From contig JACQKK010000208.1 in NCBI GenBank assembly GCA_016204605.1, positions 1 to 42,765 on the forward strand: 42,765 nucleotides of DNA, read 5' to 3'. Below are positions 6,661 through 14,329 of this stretch, in pieces. Every line of letters begins with the position of its first letter. Position 1 is the first letter of the stretch. Under the pieces are notes generated by a model that made no database searches, was not told where the DNA came from, and saw only the letters and a list, made by a program, of their open reading frames with translations. The DNA comes from Candidatus Lambdaproteobacteria bacterium (GTDB lineage: Bacteria > SAR324 > JACQKK01). The translations under genes were made by a program, and so were the position numbers.

Positions 6661-7884
6661 TCATCCCACCAACTGGTTGAGCTGCAGCATCGGCAGCAGG
6701 ATCGACAGCACGATGAAGCCCACCGCCGCGCCCATCATCAGGATCATCACCGGCTCGAACAGCGACGTGGCGGCGTCGAGGGTGGCGGTGGTCTCGATCG
6801 ACAGGCGCGCGGCGACGTTCTCCAGCATCTCGTCGAGCGTGGCGGTCTCCTCGCCGATGGCGATCATCTGGAGCACGTCGTCCGGAATGAGCCCGACGCG
6901 CCCGAGCGCGACCGACAGCGAAATGCCCCGGTTCTGCACATCGAGGATAACACGATCCATGGCCCGCATGTAGAGCCGGTTGCCCATCACCCCCGTCGCG
7001 ATCTCCAGCGCGCCCTTGAGCTCGACGCCGCTCTTGAGCAGGGTGGCCAGGCTCTGGGTGAAGCGCTGCACGATGATGCGGCGCCGCACCTCCTTCCAGT
7101 AGGGCGCGGCCAGCTCCAGCCGGTCGCGGAACCATTGTCCGCCCTCGGTGCCGAGGTAGTGCAGGGCGCCCCAGAGCGCCAGGGCCAGCAGCGGCAGGAT
7201 CGCCCACCAGTAGCCGGTCAGCAGCTCGCTCGCTGCGATCAGGATGCGGGTGGGCAGGGGCAGTTGGGCGCCGAAGCTTTCGAACAGCCGCGCGATCTTG
7301 GGGATGATGTAGGTGACCATGAAGACCACCACCGACGTGCCGAACACCATCATGAACGCCGGGTAGACCAGCGCCGAGCGCAGCCGGGTGTGCAGGCGCG
7401 CCACCCCCTCGTAGTGCTCCGCCAGCCGGCGCATGATGAGCACCAGCGAGCCCCCCGCCTCGCCGGAGCGCACCATGCTCACCACCATCTGGGGGAACAC
7501 GCCCGGAAAGGCGGCCAGGGCATCGGCCAGCGTGGCACCTTCGACCACGCGCCCGCGCACCCCGGCCAGCACCTCGCGCAGCCCCGCCCTGCCGGCCTGG
7601 AGCAGCATCATCCCCAGCGCCGCGTCGTAGGGAATGGTGGCCTGGAGCAGCGTGGCGAACTGGCGCGTGAAGGTGGCCAGTTGGCGGGCGGAGAGCTTGG
7701 GCGGTGCGCGGCGCCGGAACGGATTGGCGATGCCGAGCTGGAGCGCCTGGGCGGGCCTCACCTCGACCGGGTACGCGCTGCGGCTGCGCAGCACGGCCTT
7801 GGCCTCGCCTGCGGAGACGGCGTCGAGGGTGCCGCTCTCGGTGCGGCCGTCGGGCCTCAGCGCCCGGTACGTATAGAGCGCCAC
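6661..7884 (-). CDS. gspF: Type II secretion inner-membrane platform protein GspF
   Basis: A 407-residue polytopic protein that links the GspE ATPase to the pseudopilus. It starts with GTG (7882-7884), 12 bases after the mltG stop. The N-terminal MALYTYRALRPDGRTESGTLDA is the classic GspF/PilC opening. Two homologous T2SSF domains follow (about residues 75-197 and 277-399): FTRQFATLLQATIPYDAAL and FTQSLATLLKSGVELKGAL. Each is followed by a transmembrane segment, and the protein ends ILLPMLQLNQLVG. Length and topology match the family. Confidence 0.96.
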   Translation of the reverse strand: MALYTYRALRPDGRTESGTLDAVSAGEAKAVLRSRSAYPVEVRPAQALQLGIANPFRRRAPPKLSARQLATFTRQFATLLQATIPYDAALGMMLLQAGRAGLREVLAGVRGRVVEGATLADALAAFPGVFPQMVVSMVRSGEAGGSLVLIMRRLAEHYEGVARLHTRLRSALVYPAFMMVFGTSVVVFMVTYIIPKIARLFESFGAQLPLPTRILIAASELLTGYWWAILPLLALALWGALHYLGTEGGQWFRDRLELAAPYWKEVRRRIIVQRFTQSLATLLKSGVELKGALEIATGVMGNRLYMRAMDRVILDVQNRGISLSVALGRVGLIPDDVLQMIAIGEETATLDEMLENVAARLSIETTATLDAATSLFEPVMILMMGAAVGFIVLSILLPMLQLNQLVG

Positions 7885-7896
7885 GGGTGCTCCCGC

Positions 7897-8928
7897 TCAG
7901 GAGTTGGGGCGGCGGTTGGGCTGCTTCTGGTACTTGTACACCGCCCGGGTGTGGGTGCGGTAATCGGCGGAGAAGAAGTGGCTCCCGTCTCCCTTCGAGA
8001 CGAAGTAGAGGTACTTCACCTGCGCGGGCTCCAGCGCCGCCCGGATGCTCGGCAGGCCGGGATTCGCGATCGGCGTGGGGGGCAGCCCCGGCATCACGTA
8101 CGTGTTGTAGTCGGTGCGGGTGCGCAACTGCTCGCGGGTCAGGTTGCCGTCGAAGTGCTCCAGCCCGTAGATCACGGTGGGGTCGCTCCCGAGCGTCATG
8201 CGCGCCCGCAGGCGGTTGTGGAAGACGGCCGCGATCAGCGGGCGCTCCTGGGGTGTGCCCGTCTCCTTCTCGATGATCGAAGCGAGCGTGAGCGCCTCGT
8301 ACGGGGTGAGCCCCATCCGGGCCGCCTGGTCCTGCAACAGCGGCAGCGCGCGCTTCCGGAACTGCGCGACCATCATGTCGATCAGGCGGGCCTCGCCCAC
8401 GCCGCGATGGAAGAAGTAGGTCTCGGGATAGAGCAGCCCCTCCAGGCTCGCGGGCGGCTGGGCGAAGGGCAGCGCCAGCCCGGCGATGAACTCCCGGTCC
8501 CGCGCCAGCCGCAGGAACTCGGCGGCGCTGCCGGCCTCCTTTTGCTCGACACGCTGGGCCACCTCGAACATCGAAAAGCCCTCCGGCACGGTCAGCGCCA
8601 GGTAGCGGGCCTTGCCCGAGACCAGGTAGTCGAGCAGCTCGTTCGGGGTGACGACGCCGTTCAGCACATACTCGCCGGCTTTGATGCGCGTGGTATCGCC
8701 CCGCAGCACGGCCAGCCCGCGGATCAGCTCCGGGTTGTTCAGGATGCGCGCCTCGGCCAGCCGCCGCACGAAGTGGGAGAGCGATTCGCCTTGCTCCACC
8801 TGGATCACCAGGGGCTGCGGCGCGTCGACGGCGCTGGTGTGGTTGCCCAGCACGAACACGACGACCATGAACGCCAGCAGGCCGGTCACCACGCCCGCGA
8901 TCGCCAGCACGGCGGGTTGTCTCAGCAT
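7897..8928 (-). CDS. mltG: Endolytic murein transglycosylase MltG
   Basis: A 343-residue inner-membrane lytic transglycosylase that cuts nascent glycan strands. One N-terminal membrane helix (residues about 7-28), a LysM-like segment (VIQVEQGESLSHFVRRL), then the YceG domain: TVPEGFSMFEVA, LEGLLYPETYFF, the catalytic ASIIEKETG (Glu220) and PLIAAVFHNRL, GSDPTVIYG and the end KYLYFVSKGDGSHFFSADY. The ATG at 8926-8928 overlaps the gspN stop (ATGA). The usual company of mltG is pabC/tmk/holB; here it is embedded between gspN and gspF with overlaps on one side and 12 bases on the other, so it is surely co-transcribed with the secretion genes. Confidence 0.94.
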   Translation of the reverse strand: MLRQPAVLAIAGVVTGLLAFMVVVFVLGNHTSAVDAPQPLVIQVEQGESLSHFVRRLAEARILNNPELIRGLAVLRGDTTRIKAGEYVLNGVVTPNELLDYLVSGKARYLALTVPEGFSMFEVAQRVEQKEAGSAAEFLRLARDREFIAGLALPFAQPPASLEGLLYPETYFFHRGVGEARLIDMMVAQFRKRALPLLQDQAARMGLTPYEALTLASIIEKETGTPQERPLIAAVFHNRLRARMTLGSDPTVIYGLEHFDGNLTREQLRTRTDYNTYVMPGLPPTPIANPGLPSIRAALEPAQVKYLYFVSKGDGSHFFSADYRTHTRAVYKYQKQPNRRPNS

Positions 8929-9794
8929 CAGCGACTCCGGGGGACCAGCGCGAAGTTCGGCCGGCCGGCGGTGCCGGTCACGGTGCCGTTGAGGCTGCCG
9001 TTGACCAGCATCGCATCGAAGAGCAGCCGCAGCGCACCGAGCCGCTGCAGCCAATCCGGGCGGAACGAGGCCTGCACGTTCAGCCGCAGGGCGCTCTGCT
9101 CGGGGCGGTCCAGCCGGGGCACGATGGAGCCGCTGACCGTCCCCTGCACGTCGCCGCGGAAGGCGAACTGCTCCACCTCCAGCGCCCGGTCGCTCGTCAG
9201 CTTCAGATCCACCCGCTCGATGCGGGCGGCGGGGAGCTGCACGCCCCCTTGCGCATAGGGGCCGATTTCGATGCCTTCCGCGTACCCGCTGAGCCGACCC
9301 TTGGGCAACTCATTGCCGATCGCCCCTGCCGGCGGGCGTTCGAGGGCCCCGTCCACGCGCAGGCTGCCCCGGATGGGCACCCTCAGCGCGCCTCGCAGCG
9401 CGGGTATCTCCTCGAAGCGGATATCCCGCAGGGCGAACGAGACTGCGCCGCGCCAGGGCACCAGCGCGTCGATCCGGCCCTTGTCGCCCAGCGTGGCGCT
9501 CACCGGCAGCCCGCGCCAGGGCCGCCACGGCACCGCCAGCCGCAGGTCGCGCAGCGACACGAGCGCGGTGGGGCGCGCGGCGCCGTTCAGCAGCAGCTCC
9601 ACCCGCTCGATCGTCAGCCCGCCCCAGCCCAGCTCCGCGGGGGTCAGCACCACGCCGAGCTGCGGCACGGCCAGGTTGACCCGCGTGGCCACGAACCGGG
9701 AGAGCGCCGCGCCCGGAAAGTGCGCGCTCAGCCCGAGCGCGAGCAGCGCCACGCCCAGCAGCGGCACCAGCAGGATCAGGAGCAGGCGCTTCAT
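8928..9794 (-). CDS. gspN: Type II secretion protein GspN
   Basis: A 288-residue protein with an N-terminal membrane anchor (LLLILLVPLLGVALLALGL) and a beta-rich periplasmic body made of repeated strands such as LTIERVELLLNG and ARIERVDLKLTSDRALEVEQ. This fits the GspN family, an accessory component found in only some type II systems and thought to act in the periplasm. Overlaps gspM (ATGA) and mltG (ATGA). Identity rests on position plus the AsmA-like strand pattern, so it is slightly less sure than the core genes. Confidence 0.8.
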   Translation of the reverse strand: MKRLLLILLVPLLGVALLALGLSAHFPGAALSRFVATRVNLAVPQLGVVLTPAELGWGGLTIERVELLLNGAARPTALVSLRDLRLAVPWRPWRGLPVSATLGDKGRIDALVPWRGAVSFALRDIRFEEIPALRGALRVPIRGSLRVDGALERPPAGAIGNELPKGRLSGYAEGIEIGPYAQGGVQLPAARIERVDLKLTSDRALEVEQFAFRGDVQGTVSGSIVPRLDRPEQSALRLNVQASFRPDWLQRLGALRLLFDAMLVNGSLNGTVTGTAGRPNFALVPRSR

Positions 9795-10276
9795 CAGTAG
9801 AGGGCCAGCACGCGCAGCTGCAGCCGCAGCAGGGTCTTGGAGCGGAAGGCGGGGGTGATCTCCATGGCGTCGACGACCAGTCGCGGTTCCGCGTTTTCGA
9901 TGGCGTGGATGAACTGGACGAGCTCGTCCAGATTCAGATCGTTCGCCCGCACCTCGACGCCCTCGAAGGCACGCTGGGCGCCGCCGGGCAGGGCGGTGAG
10001 CTGCACCCGCTCCTTCAGAGCGACCTGACCCGCCAGCCGTTCAAGGGTGCTGATGAGCGGCTGGCCGCCCGCCTGGGCCTCGGGCCGGCCCTGCAGCCGG
10101 GTCAGCTCGGCCTCGAGGGCCGCCGCCTGCCGCGCCGCCCGTTCGAGGCGGTCGGCCTCGGCGGCGAGCTGCTCCTCATACCGCCACACCACCTTCCCCC
10201 CAAGATACAGCCCCGCCCCCGCCAGCACCAGCGCCAGCACCAGCAGCAGCACCTTTTCGCGGTCGGAGAGCCTCAT
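9794..10276 (-). CDS. gspM: Type II secretion protein GspM
   Basis: A 160-residue bitopic inner-membrane protein: short cytoplasmic MRLSDREK, a membrane helix (LLLVLALVLAGAGLYLGG), a coiled-coil segment (EEQLAAEADRLERAARQAAALEAEL) and a ferredoxin-like periplasmic domain with ANDLNLDELVQFIHAIE. GspM pairs with GspL to form the assembly platform. One base separates its start codon from the gspL stop. Confidence 0.9.
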   Translation of the reverse strand: MRLSDREKVLLLVLALVLAGAGLYLGGKVVWRYEEQLAAEADRLERAARQAAALEAELTRLQGRPEAQAGGQPLISTLERLAGQVALKERVQLTALPGGAQRAFEGVEVRANDLNLDELVQFIHAIENAEPRLVVDAMEITPAFRSKTLLRLQLRVLALY

Positions 10277-10277
10277 C

Positions 10278-11765
10278 TCAGCGTTCCTGGACGATGCGGT
10301 AGCGCAGCGTCTGGCCGGCCTTCTGCTGGGTCACCTGCGGGGACTTCCCTGCGCCCGGCACGGCCTCCAGCCTCTTGCGCAACAGCTCGGAGGCCTCGTA
10401 GCTGTCGGTGGTGCCGCTCAAGACGAGCCGGTCGGGGGTGAGGGTGAGGCTTTCCAGCGTCAGGTTCGGGAAGCCCTTGTACACTTCGGACACGGTGCGC
10501 AGGAAGGTCAGCGCGTCGTAATGGTACGTGGCGAAGCGGGCGGAGGCCTGATTCTGCTTCCGCAGCAGTTGCACCCGCTCCTCCAGCAGGCGCAGGCTCG
10601 CCGGAACCGGTCGCTGGCCCGGGGCGGCGCGGGCGAGCCGCAGCTCGAGCGCGGCCTGGGCCTGCGCCGTGCGTCCGCGCAGCGCCTGGAATCGCAGCCC
10701 CAGCCCCGTGGCCGCCACGCCCAGCAGCAGGGTCAGCAGCACCGCGGCGAGGGCCAGGGGCCGGCGCGCCTCCGCGAGCCGGCCCAGCAGCCCCTTGCCG
10801 CGGGGCAGCAGGTCGATGCCGCGCAGCGCGAGGGCCCCGTCGGCGTCGGCGGTCAGCTCGTCCATCACGCCGTAGAAGCGGCGGGCGGGCGGGATGGCGG
10901 GCGGCACGGGCGCCGGCGCGACCAGGCCCGTCGCTTGGTCCTGCCGCAGTAAGGGGGCGAACAGGCCATGCAGGGACACGGTGTGGGTCTGCCCCAGGGC
11001 ATGGGTCTGGATGAAGCGGTTCAGCTCGCCGCACAGGGCGCCGAGCTCGCCCTGCAACGCGGACCAGGCTCCGGCCGTGCCGGCCCCTTCGGCGGGCTGG
11101 CGCAACCCGGCGGCCAGGGCCGCCGCAGGCGAGCTCCACCCCGCTGCCGGGCGCTCGCCGAGCCAGCGGGCGAATACCGCCCCGAGCGGCTTGACGGCAT
11201 GCAGCGCCTCGCGCTCGACGTAGGAGACGAAGCATTCTTCCGCGCCGGCATAGACCTGGTAGTGGCGTGGGCTCGGCGCGGGTCGCGTGGCGTGCAGCGC
11301 CTGCGCGGCGAAGGTCAGCCGGAACGGCGCCAGCCGGTGGCCCCGGCACGCCTCCAGCACCCGTTCCACCAGCGGCCGCGCCATCAACGCGACGAACACG
11401 GTCGTGGCGGGGCCGTCGCCGGGCAAGAGGGCGTGGTCGTAGGCCAGCTCGTCGAGGCTTTCGAGCAGCTCGTCCTCGAGCGCGAAGGGCAGCGCCAGGG
11501 CGATCTTGCGGGGCTCGGCGAAGGGGAACTCCAGGCGCCGCACCCGGGCTTCGGCGGTGGGGAGGATGATCACCAGCGGCGCGTCGGGCAGCGCCTGCTC
11601 CGCGGCGAGGGTCTCCAGGATGCGGGGCAGCGCCACAGCGGCGTCGCCCTCGTCGGCCGCCGGGAACCAGCTCCGGCCCGGCCCAGGCTCGCCCTCGCGG
11701 CCGGCCGGGCCGGCCCATTCCGCCAATGACGGATGGAGGGTCACCACCTGGAAGGTTCGGCTCAT
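10278..11765 (-). CDS. gspL: Type II secretion protein GspL
   Basis: A 495-residue assembly-platform protein. The N-terminal cytoplasmic half is actin-like (LVIILPTAEARVRRLEFPF, KIALALPFALEDELLE, VFVALMARPLVERVLEAC) and binds GspE in known systems. A membrane helix (LALAAVLLTLLLGVAATGL) leads into a periplasmic coiled coil and a ferredoxin-like domain (YDALTFLRTVSEVY, LTLTPDRLVLSGTTDSYEA). First gene of the gsp run, 212 bases downstream of the filament-like gene at 11978. gspC, gspD and gspE are not next to it. Confidence 0.93.
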   Translation of the reverse strand: MSRTFQVVTLHPSLAEWAGPAGREGEPGPGRSWFPAADEGDAAVALPRILETLAAEQALPDAPLVIILPTAEARVRRLEFPFAEPRKIALALPFALEDELLESLDELAYDHALLPGDGPATTVFVALMARPLVERVLEACRGHRLAPFRLTFAAQALHATRPAPSPRHYQVYAGAEECFVSYVEREALHAVKPLGAVFARWLGERPAAGWSSPAAALAAGLRQPAEGAGTAGAWSALQGELGALCGELNRFIQTHALGQTHTVSLHGLFAPLLRQDQATGLVAPAPVPPAIPPARRFYGVMDELTADADGALALRGIDLLPRGKGLLGRLAEARRPLALAAVLLTLLLGVAATGLGLRFQALRGRTAQAQAALELRLARAAPGQRPVPASLRLLEERVQLLRKQNQASARFATYHYDALTFLRTVSEVYKGFPNLTLESLTLTPDRLVLSGTTDSYEASELLRKRLEAVPGAGKSPQVTQQKAGQTLRYRIVQER

Positions 11766-11977
11766 CGCTCAGGCGGCTGAGGGCGGGGGAGCGGCTGCAC
11801 ACGGGAAACGGCGGGCCGCGCGGCGCGGGGAGCGGGCCCTAGGCGGCGGGCGGGGGAGAAGCGGTCGGCGGGGATGGGCTGGCGGCGCCCCGGGGAGGGT
11901 GCCCCTGCGGGGCGCCGCTCCGGCCGGAACAACGTGTGCCGGCGCCGGCGGAGCGGCGCGCGGCGCCTGCCGCGCGC
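11766..11977. other. Gap between the Cfp-like gene and gspL
   Basis: 212 bases, extremely GC-rich, no credible ORF. A strong hairpin, GGTGCCCC-TGC-GGGGCGCC (11898-11916, one G.T pair), could slow or end minus-strand transcription from the filament cluster, but it lacks a following T-run. No convincing promoter for gspL was seen. Confidence 0.4.
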
Positions 11978-13897
11978 TTACTGGAACACCTCCTCCGCCT
12001 GTCCCGCGCCACCCTCGGCCCCGACGTCGGCCAGGCCCCCGCCGGTCTGGAATCCGCCGAGCATGTCGGCGCGCTCCGTCGAGCGGCGGCGGGAGAAGGA
12101 GGCGAACGCCGTATCCTGGAAGCCCTTGGACACCGCATAGATGAACTCGTTGAGCACGTTCGCCATGTTCATCATGGTCGAGCTCTTGCGCTTGATGGTG
12201 ACGATGTCCACCTCGAGCAGCAGCCCCGCGTTCAGGTGGAACGGATTGATCTGGGCCGAGAACCTGGCCGATTCGATCTCCAGGAAGCGGAGGCGGCTCT
12301 CCAGGATCACCCGCAGGTCGGGGTTCGTCTCGCCGAACACGTCCTCGAGCCTGGCGAACATGACGGGGAAGCGGCCCTTGACGTCGTTCATGCGCTGCTC
12401 GTAGGTCGGGTTCGCCGCCACCGACGACGCGACGTCCTTCCCGGTCACGAACGTGATCTCGTTCCAATGCCGCACCGGCTCTTCCGCGGACTCGGCCTCG
12501 CCTTCCGGCTCGCCACTGGCCAGGTTGCCGAACCAGCCGCGGCGGGCGGGTTTCTCTGCGAGCAGCCGCTTCGAGAAGGCGATCCAGTCTTCCTTGCCCG
12601 TCTGCTCGAGGTGTTCGCGGAACACGGCCTCCACCACATCGCCCACCTCGTGCACGGTGCGCTCCAGCTCCTGGAGCTGCATCGTGCAGGCATCGCGGAA
12701 GGCCTTGATCTGGGCGTTGTCCAGATAGGCCAGCTCCATCTGGTAGCGCTCGTCGGGCAGGATTTCGGCGTTGGTCTCCGCGTACTCCCGGATGATGCAG
12801 CGGCGCGCCGACTTGTAGTTCTCGATGTGCTGGTAGCCCATCCGGCTCCAGTCGAGCACGTGGGTCATCGAGTTGACGGCGGTGTTGTAGCCGCGGTTGC
12901 GGATGTTCTCGTTCTCGACGACCTTGTACACGTTCTCCCGCACGCCGAGCGCATCGTACTCGCTGCCCTTGATCTCTGCCTGAAGCCCCTCGATCGCATC
13001 GAAGATCTTCTTCGCCATGTAGGTGAAGCGGCGGGAGCCGTCGGTCTCCTCATCGGAGGTATGGTTTTCCACGGCCTTGATGCGCTCGAAATTCTGCTCT
13101 TCGGCGGTGAGCTCGGGCTTGCCCTCGTCGACCAGGGACTCGTTGATCTTCTTGACTTCGACGTCCACGGCTTCCATCACCCGGCTCGTGATGAGCTGCT
13201 TGATGATGAAGGTGACGGGCGTCTGGTGCTGATAGATGGCGCTGATCAGCTCGCTGTCGAGGATGTTCAGCGCCAGCTTGATCTCCTGCACCGTGGTGGG
13301 CTTGTCGGGCAGATCGCGGAACGAGCACTTCACGATGGCGTAGGCGTTCTCGCCGCGCACGAAGGCCCCCACGTCGGTCTTGCGGCGCAGCAGGCTGTTG
13401 GTCAGGGTCTCGAGATCGTTCACCTCGCGCTGCACGTGGCCGTGCAGGTGGCCGAACATGTTGACGATCGACTTCTCGACCTCGCTGGTGTTGAACTTGT
13501 CGGCGCCGCCGACGCGATCGAGCAGGTACGAGATCGGGCGGGGGGCATAGCGGTTGAGGCCCCGCATCTCCTCCCCATCGACCATGTCGCGCACCTTCTT
13601 GCCCAGCTCGTCCTCCGCCGTGGTGAGGTAGCGGTTGAGCATGTTCTGGAAGGTCTGGTTGTAGTAGGCGTGGAGCTTCGACTTGATCGAGCCCATCACC
13701 TCCAGGCGACTGAGGGCCTCGGGCGGCAGCTTGGCATGGATGTGGTTCAGCACCTTGTCGACTTCCTCGTCGATCATGGTGCGCGCCTCGGAGTACTCGT
13801 CGCGCTCGTGCCGATTGAGGCTGTTGCGGGAGCCCACGGCGCTAGCCGTCTCCGGGTGGATCACGTTCGGACCGTGGACAATCATGTCATCGGCCAT
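11978..13897 (-). CDS. CfpA-like cytoplasmic filament protein, paralogue 1
   Basis: A 639-residue soluble protein with no signal peptide or membrane helix; highly charged and mostly helical. I recognise it from memory as a homologue of CfpA, the ribbon-like cytoplasmic filament protein of treponemes. Blocks shared with paralogue 2 (18026-19876): AVGSRNSLNR with RDEY (19-35), FNQ/YNQ-x-FQNM-x-NRYLT (78-92), EKSIVNMFGHLHGHVQR (141-157), RGENAYAIVKCSFRD (181-195), ENVYKVVENENIRNRGYNTA (321-340), SRMGYQHIENYKSAR (351-365), LPDERYQMELAYLDNAQIK (380-398), HWNEITFV (477-484), LLLEVDIVTIKR (559-570) and VLNEFIYAVSKGF (581-593). The C-terminal tail (about 615-639) is Gly/Ala-rich and differs from paralogue 2. 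The start ATG 13895-13897 follows CAGGAGCGATGCC. Last gene of the filament cluster, separated from the dikinase-like gene by a repeat-filled gap. Coding certainty is very high; the CfpA assignment needs a profile search. Confidence 0.75.
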   Translation of the reverse strand: MADDMIVHGPNVIHPETASAVGSRNSLNRHERDEYSEARTMIDEEVDKVLNHIHAKLPPEALSRLEVMGSIKSKLHAYYNQTFQNMLNRYLTTAEDELGKKVRDMVDGEEMRGLNRYAPRPISYLLDRVGGADKFNTSEVEKSIVNMFGHLHGHVQREVNDLETLTNSLLRRKTDVGAFVRGENAYAIVKCSFRDLPDKPTTVQEIKLALNILDSELISAIYQHQTPVTFIIKQLITSRVMEAVDVEVKKINESLVDEGKPELTAEEQNFERIKAVENHTSDEETDGSRRFTYMAKKIFDAIEGLQAEIKGSEYDALGVRENVYKVVENENIRNRGYNTAVNSMTHVLDWSRMGYQHIENYKSARRCIIREYAETNAEILPDERYQMELAYLDNAQIKAFRDACTMQLQELERTVHEVGDVVEAVFREHLEQTGKEDWIAFSKRLLAEKPARRGWFGNLASGEPEGEAESAEEPVRHWNEITFVTGKDVASSVAANPTYEQRMNDVKGRFPVMFARLEDVFGETNPDLRVILESRLRFLEIESARFSAQINPFHLNAGLLLEVDIVTIKRKSSTMMNMANVLNEFIYAVSKGFQDTAFASFSRRRSTERADMLGGFQTGGGLADVGAEGGAGQAEEVFQ

Positions 13898-14311
13898 GGC
13901 ATCGCTCCTGGTGTGTAGTGATCGCGGCGCACCGCCGCCCATGCCAATCGAAATCGGTTCGCGTCGTCGCACGAGCGGCCGCCGAGGCTTACACGATCGC
14001 CAACCCGGTGCGGCGAGCCGCTCCGGCCGTCCCAAAGTCGAAGTCCCCGACTCTAACGCCGCGCCTGCCGCCCCGTCAAGGTTGGCTGCCACGCCTGCGG
14101 GCCGCCCAGGCGGATTTGCACCGTATGGAGCGGGCCTGCGGCATGCGATCCCGCAGCGGCGGGGTTCGTTCCCTCCGGCGCGCCGCGCGCCTGCTACCTG
14201 GCGCCGCGCGCCTGCGGCATGCGATCCCGCAGCGGCGGGGTTCGTTCCCTCCGGCGCGCCGCGCGCCTGCTACCTGGCGCCGCGCGCCTGCTACCTGGCG
14301 CCGCGCGCCTG
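13898..14311. other. Gap between the Cfp-like and dikinase-like genes
   Basis: 414 bases. The half nearest the filament gene (13898-14135) has no credible ORF; it may hold a promoter for paralogue 1, but no good -35/-10 pair was found. The rest is the tandem repeat array described at 14136-14329. Confidence 0.5.
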
Positions 14312-14329
14312 CTACCTGGCGCCGCGCGC
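14136..14329. repeat. Tandem 21-bp / 76-bp repeat array at the 3' end of the dikinase-like gene
   Basis: Two identical 76-bp units (14136-14211 and 14212-14287), each made of a 55-bp part plus a 21-bp part, followed by two more copies of the 21-bp part (14288-14308, 14309-14329). On the minus strand the 21-mer encodes Ala-Arg-Gly-Ala-Arg-stop, i.e. the last codons and TAG stop of the gene ending at 14312. The array is thus a local duplication of the gene terminus into the downstream gap. Not a CRISPR: there are no variable spacers. Confidence 0.9.

Noticed and set aside
11898-11916. Hairpin after the first Cfp-like gene as an intrinsic terminator
   Set aside because: Strong stem but no T-run on the minus strand and a C.A mismatch in the minus-strand RNA; kept only as a note in the gap entry.
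14136-14329. Array-like repeats considered as CRISPR
   Set aside because: Units are head-to-tail copies with no variable spacers, and no cas genes are near.
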